64,000 nucleotides of DNA from JAJXWB01 sp046349085 (GTDB lineage: Bacteria; Pseudomonadota; Alphaproteobacteria; Rhizobiales; Beijerinckiaceae): positions 62,001 to 126,000 of the forward strand of contig JAXMDA010000005.1 in assembly GCA_046349085.1 (NCBI GenBank), read 5' to 3'. Positions 31,855-40,548 of the stretch are shown in pieces (the first letter of the stretch is position 1; each line of letters starts with the position of its first letter). The position numbers and the translations under genes were made by a program. The notes beneath the pieces are model-generated. The model did no database searches. It worked only from the letters and a program-made list of their open reading frames with translations, and was not told the origin of the DNA.

Positions 31855-33908
31855 GGCGTCTCTCCTTCGCCGGGCGCGCGCGATCGATGCAGCCAGCAGA
31901 TCCGGCAGGCGACCCACGCGGGCGGATCGATGACGGGAAGACGAACGGAGCGCACGCCGCGAACATCGTAGATGACGATCTGCCCGGCATCCATGATGCG
32001 ATCGACATCTGCGGCCCGGTCGAACTTCAGGAGATCCTGAAGGCGCGGCGGCACGTCGCCGTGCGCCTCGATGTCGCCCGGCTCGTAATAATGACCGACG
32101 CGCGGCAGCGCCTGGCTGAGGCGCAGGTCGACGAGCACGTAGTCGACGTCGCCGCTTCTCACGATGTTGCGTTCGGCGTAGCTGAACTTCTCGTCGTAGA
32201 AGAGACCGGCAAATCCCGGATCTCCGAACAGGGTCGAAAGCGGCAGCTGCCGGCCGATCGTCGAGAGCAGGATGCCGTTGACGCGGTCGGCGACGAAGCG
32301 ATTGCCCTGGCCGAGCGTCCGACGGCTCCACTCCGCAACCGCGAGGCCGACGGGCTCGACCGATTGTCCGTCGGCGCCGACCTTGTAGGTCGTGCGCAAG
32401 GCGGCGACGCCCCAGCCGTTGATCATGCCGCCGACGACCATCGCGCCGAGAACGACCGAAAGTATCGTCATCGACCGGCGGCCGCGCCAACGCGCCTGGA
32501 AAAAATGCGTAATGCTGATCGCGACGACAAATGCCGCGCCAACGCTGACAAAGGAGCTCAGGCGATTGCCGATCTCCCACCCGGCGACTGTCAGACGAAA
32601 GGCGACGGTCAGCGGATAGCAGGCGGCCAGAAGTCCCAGCGCGACCGCGCTGCTCGAGCGCCAGGGCCAAAGCGACGCGTCTCGCCCGGCGTCTTTCGCG
32701 GCCGGATCGAACGTCAGTGTGCGAAAGAAGCCGAAGAAGAGCCCGACGGCGACGAAGAGCACGGAGGACATGCCGAGGAGTTGAAGCAGCAGCGGAACGG
32801 AGGTGCCGTCGCTTGCCACGAAGAGTTTGCGGCCGCCCGAGGCGCCGGACAGAAGACGGCCGAGATCGGCAAGCCCCTCGAGGATCAGGGGAGTCAGATA
32901 GGGGCCCGTCGGCGGCTTGATCAGCCAGGCCCAGACGAGCGGCGCGGCGAAGGCGAAGGCCATGACGAGGCCGGCCTGGCGTCTCGGTTGGCCGCGGACA
33001 GGCCGCAAGAAATAGAGCAACGCGACAGACGCCGCTATGGCCGCGGTCAGATAGGACGTGAGGTGGTGGGTGACCGCGAGCGCCGGCGTCGCGAGAATGG
33101 CGAGCTTGGCATTGTCCCAACGGACGCCAGCGTCAGCCTCCTCGAGGGTCAGGACGAGACGCAGTATGTAGAGGAAGAAAACGAATGCGAGGGTTTCGTA
33201 CGCATATTGCGCGTGGAAGTTGCCGAAACTGGAATTGCCCATGAACACAATGGTGGCGATCGCGGCGATCCTGCCCGAGCGCGCAGTTTCCCGGAAGATA
33301 AGGAATAGCAGGCATACCGACACAAAGCGCGCAATGGCGATAATGATGATCGACGATGCGAAGATCGAAATGCCCGCCAGTTCGCACAGGGCGACGGTGG
33401 GCAGTTCAAGGCCGGGATAGAGCGGGCTGATCGGCAGAATGGAATTGAACGCGAAAAGCGAGTGCAATTCGAGAATGTCGAGCGCGGTTCGCCAGTGCAG
33501 GAATTCGTCGAAGAAGCCAAACCGGGTCGGCGTGTGGAAAAATCGAATGAGATGCAGCGATTGCCCGATGATCACCAATATGGCGAGCCGTTCTTTCCAG
33601 TCGCGGTTCGGGCGCGTCGCCAGATAGGCGCCGGGGCCGACCAGAAGAAAGACGGACAGCCAGAAGATGAAGACCGAACTCGCCTCGCCTTCGCGACCCA
33701 GACCTTGCGCATAGGCGACGAGATTCAGATCGGCGCATGTGACGAGGAGGACGAAGGCCGGCGCGCGCCATGAGAACGGGAGCGTATGCGCGTCGAGAGC
33801 CGATGGATCGGACCGGCCGATCAGCCACCAGATCGCCGACCATGCCCGCCGCCACGAAGGAAGCGTCACGCTTGCGAAGCCATGTCGCGTGGCGGAAGGG
33901 CCCAACAA
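31851..33908 (-). CDS. Large polytopic membrane protein, candidate polymerase or GT-C transferase
   Basis: A 685-residue protein with about 12-13 hydrophobic segments through residue 480 (APAFVLLVTCADLNL, FIFWLSVFLLVGPGAYLA, AIIIIAIARFVSVCLLFLIF, NAIAATPALAVTHHLTSYLTAAIAAS-type helices) and a soluble C-terminal domain (about 500-685) containing DRVNGILLSTIGRQ and VDYVLVDLRLSQALPRVGHYYEPGD. Helix count and tail fit oligosaccharide polymerases or GT-C enzymes; no diagnostic catalytic motif is recognised. The start is uncertain: 33908 is a TTG, and a GTG at 33869 is another option. The next gene overlaps its stop. Confidence 0.8.
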   Translation of the reverse strand: MLGPSATRHGFASVTLPSWRRAWSAIWWLIGRSDPSALDAHTLPFSWRAPAFVLLVTCADLNLVAYAQGLGREGEASSVFIFWLSVFLLVGPGAYLATRPNRDWKERLAILVIIGQSLHLIRFFHTPTRFGFFDEFLHWRTALDILELHSLFAFNSILPISPLYPGLELPTVALCELAGISIFASSIIIIAIARFVSVCLLFLIFRETARSGRIAAIATIVFMGNSSFGNFHAQYAYETLAFVFFLYILRLVLTLEEADAGVRWDNAKLAILATPALAVTHHLTSYLTAAIAASVALLYFLRPVRGQPRRQAGLVMAFAFAAPLVWAWLIKPPTGPYLTPLILEGLADLGRLLSGASGGRKLFVASDGTSVPLLLQLLGMSSVLFVAVGLFFGFFRTLTFDPAAKDAGRDASLWPWRSSSAVALGLLAACYPLTVAFRLTVAGWEIGNRLSSFVSVGAAFVVAISITHFFQARWRGRRSMTILSVVLGAMVVGGMINGWGVAALRTTYKVGADGQSVEPVGLAVAEWSRRTLGQGNRFVADRVNGILLSTIGRQLPLSTLFGDPGFAGLFYDEKFSYAERNIVRSGDVDYVLVDLRLSQALPRVGHYYEPGDIEAHGDVPPRLQDLLKFDRAADVDRIMDAGQIVIYDVRGVRSVRLPVIDPPAWVACRICWLHRSRAPGEGETP

Positions 33909-33912
33909 GAGA

Positions 33913-34995
33913 TCAGGCCCGCGCTACTGCGCCATAGACGTTCTCGATCATATGAGCCGCATTGTCCCAGCTCGGAAGCCTGACATCGGCGCAACACGGG
34001 TCTTCCATCGCCTGGAGCATGGCGTTGGCTATCTCGTCGGCGTTCGCCTCCGGCGGAACCGTGCTGATCCAGTCTCTCGCGGCGAGTTCAATGAAGCCGG
34101 AGCAATGGGTGGCGAGCACTTTCCTGCGCAGGCTCAAGGCCTCCATCACCGCGACGGGGTGAGCTTCGTAGTCGCTCAGAAGCACGACGAGCGAGGCGTT
34201 TCCGACAGTATCCATCAGGCGCGCCCGATCGGACGGGTCGATGGCGTAGATGTGGACGTGATCTTCGACGCCAAGGCGATGCGCGAGCTCGATCAGCTCT
34301 TCACGATACGGCCCTGCGCCGACGATATGCAGATCGGTGTGGGGCTTGTGCGGCAAGAGATGCGCGAAGGCTTCTATCGCCCGATGGTGGCCCTTGTAGC
34401 GCTCCAGCCTCCCGATCGACACGATCGTGTCCGTCGTCGAGAGCGAACGAGCAGGCGCCGTGAACGGCGTTACGCCGTTCGGAATGACCATGAATTGAGC
34501 AGGGTCGATCTTCATGGTTCGGCTGAAGGTCGCGGCCTCGTATTCGGACACGCCGATGCGCTGCGCAGCGCGCCTGACGAGGGGCCGCAGAATGCGGTGC
34601 TGCAGGCCGCGCAAGCTACGCCGAACCGCAGACGAATGACCGCCGCTGTGAAAGGTGATGACATACATCTGACGGCTCAGCCACGCGGCGATCATCGCCA
34701 AAGGCGCCACCAAGGTGTGGTAGCCCTGAATGTGGATGACGTCCCATCGCGATCGCAGGATTGCCCATGCGACGCCCGGCGCAAGGTAGATGTCGCTGTT
34801 GCGCGGCCATGCGCGGACCCGGACGACGTCCATGTCCGACACGATCTCCTTTGCCGGCAATGTCCCCGACCGGTCTGTCGTCAGGATCGTCACCCGATGA
34901 CCGTCCGCCTGAAGGCGCTTGCCCACTTCGTACATGTGGGTTTCGATGCCGCCCATCTCGGGAAAGAAACGAGCCCATACCATCAGGATGTTCAT
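33913..34995 (-). CDS. Glycosyltransferase family 4
   Basis: A 360-residue GT-B transferase starting MNILMVWARFFPEMGGIETHMYEVG. The C-terminal domain has TIVSIGRLERYKGHHRAIEAF, DLHIVGAGPYREELIEL and the acidic motif SDYEAHPVAVMEALSLRRKVLATHCSG near 285, though the first acidic residue is embedded in YEAHP, a common GT4 variant. Its start overlaps the GT2 stop (ATGA at 34992-34995), and its stop is 4 bp before the next start, so it is in the exoF-led operon. It probably adds a hexose to the lipid-linked repeat unit. Confidence 0.92.
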   Translation of the reverse strand: MNILMVWARFFPEMGGIETHMYEVGKRLQADGHRVTILTTDRSGTLPAKEIVSDMDVVRVRAWPRNSDIYLAPGVAWAILRSRWDVIHIQGYHTLVAPLAMIAAWLSRQMYVITFHSGGHSSAVRRSLRGLQHRILRPLVRRAAQRIGVSEYEAATFSRTMKIDPAQFMVIPNGVTPFTAPARSLSTTDTIVSIGRLERYKGHHRAIEAFAHLLPHKPHTDLHIVGAGPYREELIELAHRLGVEDHVHIYAIDPSDRARLMDTVGNASLVVLLSDYEAHPVAVMEALSLRRKVLATHCSGFIELAARDWISTVPPEANADEIANAMLQAMEDPCCADVRLPSWDNAAHMIENVYGAVARA

Positions 34996-35777
34996 TGGAG
35001 TTCCCCGTAAGGGGCGGAGGCGAGCCGCTCGCGGAAGATCGTCTTCAGCACGCGCCAACCGTCGGGAATCGCACGCAGGTTGCTTTCCCCGAATATGCGG
35101 TTGGCCTCGAAGCTCGGCACCTCGACGATCTTGAGCCCGGCCTTGAGCGCGCGCACGTTGAGCAGCGTCTCGACCTCAAATCCGCTCGTCGTTGGCAGGA
35201 GAAGCGGAACGTAGGGCTTCCAGAAGGCGATGTAGCCATAGCAGAGATCGCTGAAATGTGTGCGATAGAGAATGCGCACCGCCTTGGTCAGCCCCCAGTT
35301 GCCGAGCATACGGAACGCCGACATATCGTCGGTGCCGCCGCCCTGGATGAAGCGAGACCCTTTCACGAAATCGGCGCCGGACATCAGCGCGCCGACGAAG
35401 GTCGTTATTTCAGCAGGGTCCATGGAGCCGTCGGCGTCCAGGATGACGACGATGTCCCCGGTCGCCGCCATGAAGCCGGCGCGCAACGCGGCGCCCTTGC
35501 CGCGCGTCTTCTCGATCACGATGCGCGCGGAACGGAAGAAACGCCGCGCTGTGGCGATCGTATCGTCGGTCGAGCAGCCGTCGACAATGATCAGCTCATG
35601 AATCCATGACGGAATGCGCGTGAGAACATGCGGAAGATTCCGCTCCTCGTTCAATGTCGGGATGATGACGGAAACGCGCGGGATATGCGCCATATCGAAT
35701 TCAGAGTACGGGCACAGCCTGTGCGCGCCGCCTTCAGGCGCGCGCGGGCTCGACCGAGTCATGAAGAGATTCGGCAT
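34992..35777 (-). CDS. Glycosyltransferase family 2, dolichol-phosphate-mannose-synthase-like
   Basis: A 261-residue enzyme. After a 32-residue lead, VSVIIPTLNEERNLP begins the GT-A fold; IIVDGCSTDDTI and VVILDADGSMDP (DxD, near 117) bind the nucleotide sugar, and FVKGSRFIQGGGTDD follows the polyprenyl-phosphate glycosyltransferase pattern. No C-terminal membrane anchor is evident. The start at 35777 has AAGGGAG 8 bp upstream, so the longer form is preferred over MAHIPRV at 35693. It lies 33 bp after exoF and overlaps the GT4 gene. It may load mannose or glucose on undecaprenyl phosphate. Confidence 0.91.
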   Translation of the reverse strand: MPNLFMTRSSPRAPEGGAHRLCPYSEFDMAHIPRVSVIIPTLNEERNLPHVLTRIPSWIHELIIVDGCSTDDTIATARRFFRSARIVIEKTRGKGAALRAGFMAATGDIVVILDADGSMDPAEITTFVGALMSGADFVKGSRFIQGGGTDDMSAFRMLGNWGLTKAVRILYRTHFSDLCYGYIAFWKPYVPLLLPTTSGFEVETLLNVRALKAGLKIVEVPSFEANRIFGESNLRAIPDGWRVLKTIFRERLASAPYGELQ

Positions 35778-35810
35778 CGTACGATACTCCCTTGCTGGAC
35801 GTCCGTTCCT

Positions 35811-37124
35811 TCACTTGCCCGCGCGTGCTGTGGATTGCTGAGGTCCGATGATGACGAGGTCGCCCGGCTTCAGGGTCGCGTACGAATCCGCCGGCAGCAG
35901 GCTCCATCCCGTCTTGGCCTGTCGAATGATTTCAATTCCCATCGCGCTCGCCAGTTGTTCGGCGTCGGGCGCGAGCGTGAGGACTGCAGCCTCAGCCGCG
36001 CGCAATGCGGCGTCCGCATCCGCCGCCTCCTGGCTGCGCTGCGTCAGCAGGGCGTCCAGCTCGACACGCATATCGATGTCGAACTTGGCAAGCTCGAGTT
36101 TGGCGTGCGTCAGCCGATACTTTGCCTCGCTGAGCGCGGCGACGGCCTGAATTCGACGCTCGTCGGCTTCGCTGAGCTCGACATTCGCCTGCAGGAACAC
36201 CGGCCGGCCGATGGACGCATTGTCGGCGAGCTTGCGAAGCGACTGAACGCGCTCTCGGCGATCGCGCACGGCAAGCTCGGCGGCGTGGACCCGGTCTTCC
36301 GTGGCCTTCGCAAGCTCTTCGGTGGCGGCGAGCGACGACGCCAGAACGGAGCGGCGCTGCGTCATCGACTGCCGCGCGCGCAGCCGATTATTGCGCGCCT
36401 CCTCCAGCGCCGCCGCGTCGACGACGCCGGTCTGCTTCATCGCGTCGCTTTCGGAAATGTGATCGCGCTCCGCGCGCAAGACCACGGTCTCCGCTGCAAA
36501 ACGCTGCCAGCGCCGCCGCGCCGCGGCGAGCGTCGCATTCTGCTTGGCGAATTCCACCTTGCCCCAGGAGTCGTCGATCGCCTTGTAGCCGCCAGCCAGC
36601 GCAATGACATGGAAGACGGTCATCCCGTCGACGAACTTGTATACGCCGGGTTGCTTGACCGGCCCGACGATCGACACCGGTTGCCGCTCGATGATCGCGT
36701 AGCTGACGCGGGCGGCGTGCGTCGTCAGACTCCGGAAGCGCTCGCCGATCTCCTTCATCACGGCGCTTGCGGTCCGATTCTCGACGGCGATATTTCCGAG
36801 CAAAGGCAAAGGCAACGTGCCATCGGACTGGACGATGAAGTCGCCCGACAGATCCTGCCGCGGATAGAAGCTCTGGTCGGGTTTGCCCACGCGCTTGCGC
36901 TGCGCCCATTGATCCTCCTCGAGATCGACACGCTCGAAAATGTTCAGGCGTATGCGGTCGCCGCTGAGGAGCTGGGTATCCGATTGCGTCCGCTCCTCTT
37001 GCGAGGTCGTCGTGTCGTCGAATGCAAGCGCTGTCCTGGCGAGCAAGACGCTCGCGGTCAGCGCGACGAGCAGGGCGCCCGCCGATAGGGGATTCTTCGC
37101 AAGAATGCGCGGTGAATGCGTCAT
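35811..37124 (-). CDS. exoF: Polysaccharide export protein, ExoF-type
   Basis: A 437-residue periplasmic or outer-membrane protein. An N-terminal hydrophobic signal (about 14-34, AGALLVALTASVLLARTALA) is followed by the polysaccharide-export domain (LLSGDRIRLNIFERVDLEEDQW, YPRQDLSGDFIVQSDGTLPLPLLGNI), a SLBB-like segment (SIVGPVKQPGVYKFVDGMTVFHVIALAGGY near 150-180) and a long alpha-helical coiled-coil region (about 195-390). It ends with a second beta segment (YATLKPGDLVIIGP). This layout and size match rhizobial ExoF, part of the export channel. It is the first gene of the minus-strand cluster down to 31096. Confidence 0.9.
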   Translation of the reverse strand: MTHSPRILAKNPLSAGALLVALTASVLLARTALAFDDTTTSQEERTQSDTQLLSGDRIRLNIFERVDLEEDQWAQRKRVGKPDQSFYPRQDLSGDFIVQSDGTLPLPLLGNIAVENRTASAVMKEIGERFRSLTTHAARVSYAIIERQPVSIVGPVKQPGVYKFVDGMTVFHVIALAGGYKAIDDSWGKVEFAKQNATLAAARRRWQRFAAETVVLRAERDHISESDAMKQTGVVDAAALEEARNNRLRARQSMTQRRSVLASSLAATEELAKATEDRVHAAELAVRDRRERVQSLRKLADNASIGRPVFLQANVELSEADERRIQAVAALSEAKYRLTHAKLELAKFDIDMRVELDALLTQRSQEAADADAALRAAEAAVLTLAPDAEQLASAMGIEIIRQAKTGWSLLPADSYATLKPGDLVIIGPQQSTARAGK

Positions 37125-37350
37125 GGAAAACCCCCAGCAATCGGCGACACGCCGCTCTTCCTCTGACGCTCGAAGGCGGAAACCGTCTGCGCGAAAACAC
37201 TAGGAGCGAACCGCCGCTGCGGCGAGTGCTACAACGAATTACCCCTAGTTCCCCACCTCGCCATTGCTTGAGTCCCGATGGCGTCGCTCTAACTCCCGCG
37301 CGCTTCGAGCGGCGAGAACGCAAGCAATCGTCGAGGCGCGTGTCGCGCGC

Positions 37351-38046
37351 CTACTTGTGGATGATGATCACGTATCGGTTGGGGCCATAACTTTTGGCCG
37401 GCGCAATCTCGACTTTGACGCGACGGTAGAGGTCCGAGACGTGATGGGGCGAAATGCGCAAGAAGCGCTTTCCGCCGAGAGGATCCGGGTCAGTATCGAA
37501 ACTGTGTCGAACGCCGGCCTCGTCCGGCGCCAGCACCATCAGAACGAGTTTCGACGACGCTCGTCGATACAGCTTTTCGATGATCGCTTCGGCAGCTTCG
37601 AGATCCGGAAAATGATGAAGCACGTTGAGGCACAAGATCACGTCGAAGTCGCGCTCGACTGGGTAGCGGGCGATGTCCGCCTTCACCACATCCAGATTGT
37701 CGATCTTGAGATCGTCGGCGACAGTGCGGATGAAAGCCACATTGTCCGCCTCGATATCCACGGCGCGACAATAGGCAGCGCCTTCTTCGATTGCTCTCAG
37801 GGAGTAGTAGCCGAGGTTTGCGCCGACATCGAGAATCTTCGCGTCGCGCGGCGGCTGCGGAAACAATTGCCTGTACGATTTCGCGCGATTCGTGCCGCGC
37901 CTGTAAACCTTGCCGTGAAATGCGATCCGCTGGTAGTCCTCGCCGGACCAACTCTGAACAAAGCGCCAGATAGGCTCTCGGATCCTGACTGGCACCTTCC
38001 GCCATTGGCGCGAGGCGCTGTTGTAGATGGCGTTTCGCTTGAGCAC
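37351..38046 (-). CDS. Class I SAM-dependent methyltransferase
   Basis: A 231-residue methyltransferase. Motif I is ILDVGANLGYYSLRAIE near residue 72, the acidic motif II CRAVDIEADNVAF, and FDVILCLNVLHHFPDLEAAEAII near 135 is the catalytic-face motif. The N-terminal region (RIAFHGKVYRRGTNRAKSYRQLFPQ) resembles wobble-uridine-type and FkbM-like relatives, so the substrate is unclear; location suggests a sugar. The start is a GTG with GGAGG 8 bp upstream. It stands apart from exoF by 226 bp and so may have its own promoter. Confidence 0.88.
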   Translation of the reverse strand: MLKRNAIYNSASRQWRKVPVRIREPIWRFVQSWSGEDYQRIAFHGKVYRRGTNRAKSYRQLFPQPPRDAKILDVGANLGYYSLRAIEEGAAYCRAVDIEADNVAFIRTVADDLKIDNLDVVKADIARYPVERDFDVILCLNVLHHFPDLEAAEAIIEKLYRRASSKLVLMVLAPDEAGVRHSFDTDPDPLGGKRFLRISPHHVSDLYRRVKVEIAPAKSYGPNRYVIIIHK

Positions 38047-38212
38047 TGGCAGAGCCTCCGACGCGCCGTCAACGCGCGTCGCGCTCGGCGGCGGGGAAGT
38101 TCGTGCGGACCCGCGACGCTTGCAACCCGTGCTGAATGACTACTCAGATTTCAACGGCGCCGCTTTGCGGCGGCCGCGTCCGCCGGCCTCCTTGATCGAC
38201 GGCAGACAGATT

Positions 38213-38974
38213 TCAGTTCCGCGCCCTCGTTCGCACAGCAGGGTCGATCGCCGCGGGGAAATTCCTGGCCGGCCGGTTCGACGCGCCACGCAGCGCCCAT
38301 ACGGCCGCCTGCGTCCGATTGGATACGCGCATCTTGCGCAGGATCGCTTTCACATGAACCTTCACGGTCGCTTCTGCGATGTCCAGCTTACGCGCGATCT
38401 GCTTGTTGGACTCGCCCTCCGCGAGACAGTCGAGGATGCGCATCTCCTGGCGTGAAAGCTGGAACTCCGGATTATTGTCGGCCTCGGTCGCGGCAGCGGC
38501 GTCAGCGCTGACGTCGCTGTCGCGATCGTCGCCAACCTCGGCGACGGGCGCGTTCGGCGCGGCCGAGAGCCTCGGCAGGACTTCGCGCGGCCATATCGTC
38601 TCGCCGAGCATGATCAGTTCCAAGGATTTGACGAACGTCGCGCCGTCAGCGCCTTCCGCAAGGCAGGCGTTGGCGCCGGCGTCGAAGGCGGCGACCGCAT
38701 GCGGCAAATCCCAGTGGCGCCCCACGACCGCAACACGTCCAGCCGGCGCAAGTTTCCTGAAGCGCTCGATCGTCCGCAGGTCTGCGTCGAACTCGTCGCC
38801 GAGCAGCAGGATCAGAAGCGGACAGTCGGTCCCACCCGACGCCCCCTCGGAAACGTCGTCGAGACATGCGGCGGCGCCGACAATTTCGAAGCGGGAGGTA
38901 CCGATGATGCGCCGCAAGCCTTCGCGGCCGAGGGAGTAATGCCCAATAATGAATGTCGGCGTTCGTCCACGCAT
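38213..38974 (-). CDS. LuxR/NarL-type regulator with degenerate receiver domain
   Basis: A 253-residue protein. The C-terminal helix-turn-helix (about 172-230) is canonical: LSRQEMRILDCLAEGESNKQIARKLDIAEATVKVHVKAILRKMRVSNRTQAA in register. The N-terminal receiver fold (about 5-130) lacks the signalling residues: the acidic pair is GH (FIIGHYSLG), the phospho-acceptor position in CPLLILLLGDEF has no aspartate after the strand, and the conserved lysine is replaced in ACLAEGADG. It is probably phosphorylation-independent. It sits between polysaccharide genes and is divergent from the GH5 gene, so it likely controls this locus. Confidence 0.88.
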   Translation of the reverse strand: MRGRTPTFIIGHYSLGREGLRRIIGTSRFEIVGAAACLDDVSEGASGGTDCPLLILLLGDEFDADLRTIERFRKLAPAGRVAVVGRHWDLPHAVAAFDAGANACLAEGADGATFVKSLELIMLGETIWPREVLPRLSAAPNAPVAEVGDDRDSDVSADAAAATEADNNPEFQLSRQEMRILDCLAEGESNKQIARKLDIAEATVKVHVKAILRKMRVSNRTQAAVWALRGASNRPARNFPAAIDPAVRTRARN

Positions 38975-39169
38975 CGCGCACCCCCCAAACTCGCACGCAA
39001 CAGCTACCCGCGCGGGACCGATAGCATCTCTATTGGGGGTAGCACATTAGCGTAGGTTAACAAACTGACAAATGAAATTTAGCGTACTGAGTCTTGACGG
39101 CGCAGCACTGTGTGGGCTGCGAGAATAGAACGTGAAGTAAAAAATCGAAGCTGAACCCGGGTAAATACC

Positions 39170-40378
39170 TTGATCCAGACAATTGCATTATCGCTCACCG
39201 CGCTTATTGCTTGGCTTCCGGTTGGGGTTCAGGCGCAGAATCTCCGACCCGGCAATTTCGTTCAAACGAGCGGGTCTGAATTCGTGCTGTCGGGCAAACC
39301 GTTCCACATCGCCGGGGTGAACAATCACTACCTGACCTTCGCCAGCGAAGCCGAAGTCGTCCGCGTCCTGGACGACGCCGTCGCGATGGGCGCCAACGTC
39401 GTTCGCATATTCCTGCAGCCCGTCATCGGCTCGCGCGACGGATCCATGCCGACGATCTGGAATTTCGACAGCGCGGAGGACGCCTCGAACCTCGGCGTCA
39501 AGGGAACCTACCTGCTCTCCTGGAATCCCGGCAGCGGAGGAATGGCGATCAATAGCGGCAAGGACGGGATGCAGAAGGTCGACTTCCTTCTTGCCGAGGC
39601 TGCGCGCCGGGGACTCAAGCTGTACATAGCGCTTCTCGACTTCTGGAAATACACGGGCGGCGCGCATCAGATCAGCGCATGGTACGGCGCCCGCAACGCC
39701 GAGAGCTTCTTCTTTCTGGACCCGCGGGCAAAGTCCGATTATCGCGCCTGGGTCTCCTACGTCATCGGACATCGCAATTACTACACGGGCGTGATCTACC
39801 GGGACGATCCCACGATCTTCGCCTGGGATCTGATGAACGAGCCAGCGGCCAAGCCCGACGAATTGCGCGCGGCGTGGGTGCGGGAGATGGCTGATTTCGT
39901 AAAGACCCTCGACAGAAATCATCTCGTCAGTTCCGGCAGCGCCAATATCCGGCAAAAGCTGAGCGACTTGTTCATCCACTCGATCGATTTCGGCGGCTGG
40001 CACGGCTATCCCGCCTACTACCGGCTATCCGACGAGGAATACGAGCGGCTGATCGTCGATTTCTGCGCGATCGCGAAGAGGGCGGGAAAGCCAGCCATCA
40101 TGTCGGAGTTTGGCCTGCCGCGTTCTCACCCGGAACAGGCGAGGACCTACGCGCGCTGGCTCCAGACGCTCGATGCGCAACCCGGTTGCGCCGGCTGGCT
40201 GGTGTGGCGACTGGTTGCGCGGCAGGACAGCGGCCGGTATCCGCGCGACGAACACGACCAGTTCGACATTCACAACGACGATGGCGCGACGTGGTTGGCC
40301 CTGAAAGAAGCCGCCGCGCGCGCAGTGAAACTGGAATCGACGGCGCTTCCGGACGCCGGCTCTCCAAGACCTCGCTGA
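39170..40378 (+). CDS. Secreted glycoside hydrolase family 5 (endo-mannanase-like)
   Basis: A 402-residue GH5 enzyme with a signal peptide (about 1-22, ALSLTALIAWLPVGVQA). The barrel starts FHIAGVNNHYLTFAS; the acid/base glutamate is in FAWDLMNEPAA near 225, the nucleophile in AIMSEFGLPRS near 308, and DFGGWHGYPAYY between them fits the GH5_7 mannanase-type arrangement. The start is TTG at 39170 without a clear ribosome site; no better start precedes the signal peptide. In an exopolysaccharide locus it probably trims or releases the polymer. The manC-like gene downstream agrees with a mannose-containing product. Confidence 0.88.
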   Translation: MIQTIALSLTALIAWLPVGVQAQNLRPGNFVQTSGSEFVLSGKPFHIAGVNNHYLTFASEAEVVRVLDDAVAMGANVVRIFLQPVIGSRDGSMPTIWNFDSAEDASNLGVKGTYLLSWNPGSGGMAINSGKDGMQKVDFLLAEAARRGLKLYIALLDFWKYTGGAHQISAWYGARNAESFFFLDPRAKSDYRAWVSYVIGHRNYYTGVIYRDDPTIFAWDLMNEPAAKPDELRAAWVREMADFVKTLDRNHLVSSGSANIRQKLSDLFIHSIDFGGWHGYPAYYRLSDEEYERLIVDFCAIAKRAGKPAIMSEFGLPRSHPEQARTYARWLQTLDAQPGCAGWLVWRLVARQDSGRYPRDEHDQFDIHNDDGATWLALKEAAARAVKLESTALPDAGSPRPR

Positions 40379-40548
40379 ACCTGCGCCTCGCCGCATGATC
40401 GCGCCAGGGTTACTCCCGATGAGGCCGTTGCATCGCGCCGGATCGTTGTCTTCAATTCGGCGCGCGCGCATTGGTCCTGGCCCGCGAGCCAATCGCCGGA
40501 GCCGGCGCGGCGCGCAGTGTGAGGTCGGGCTGGCCGGGGGATCGCCTC

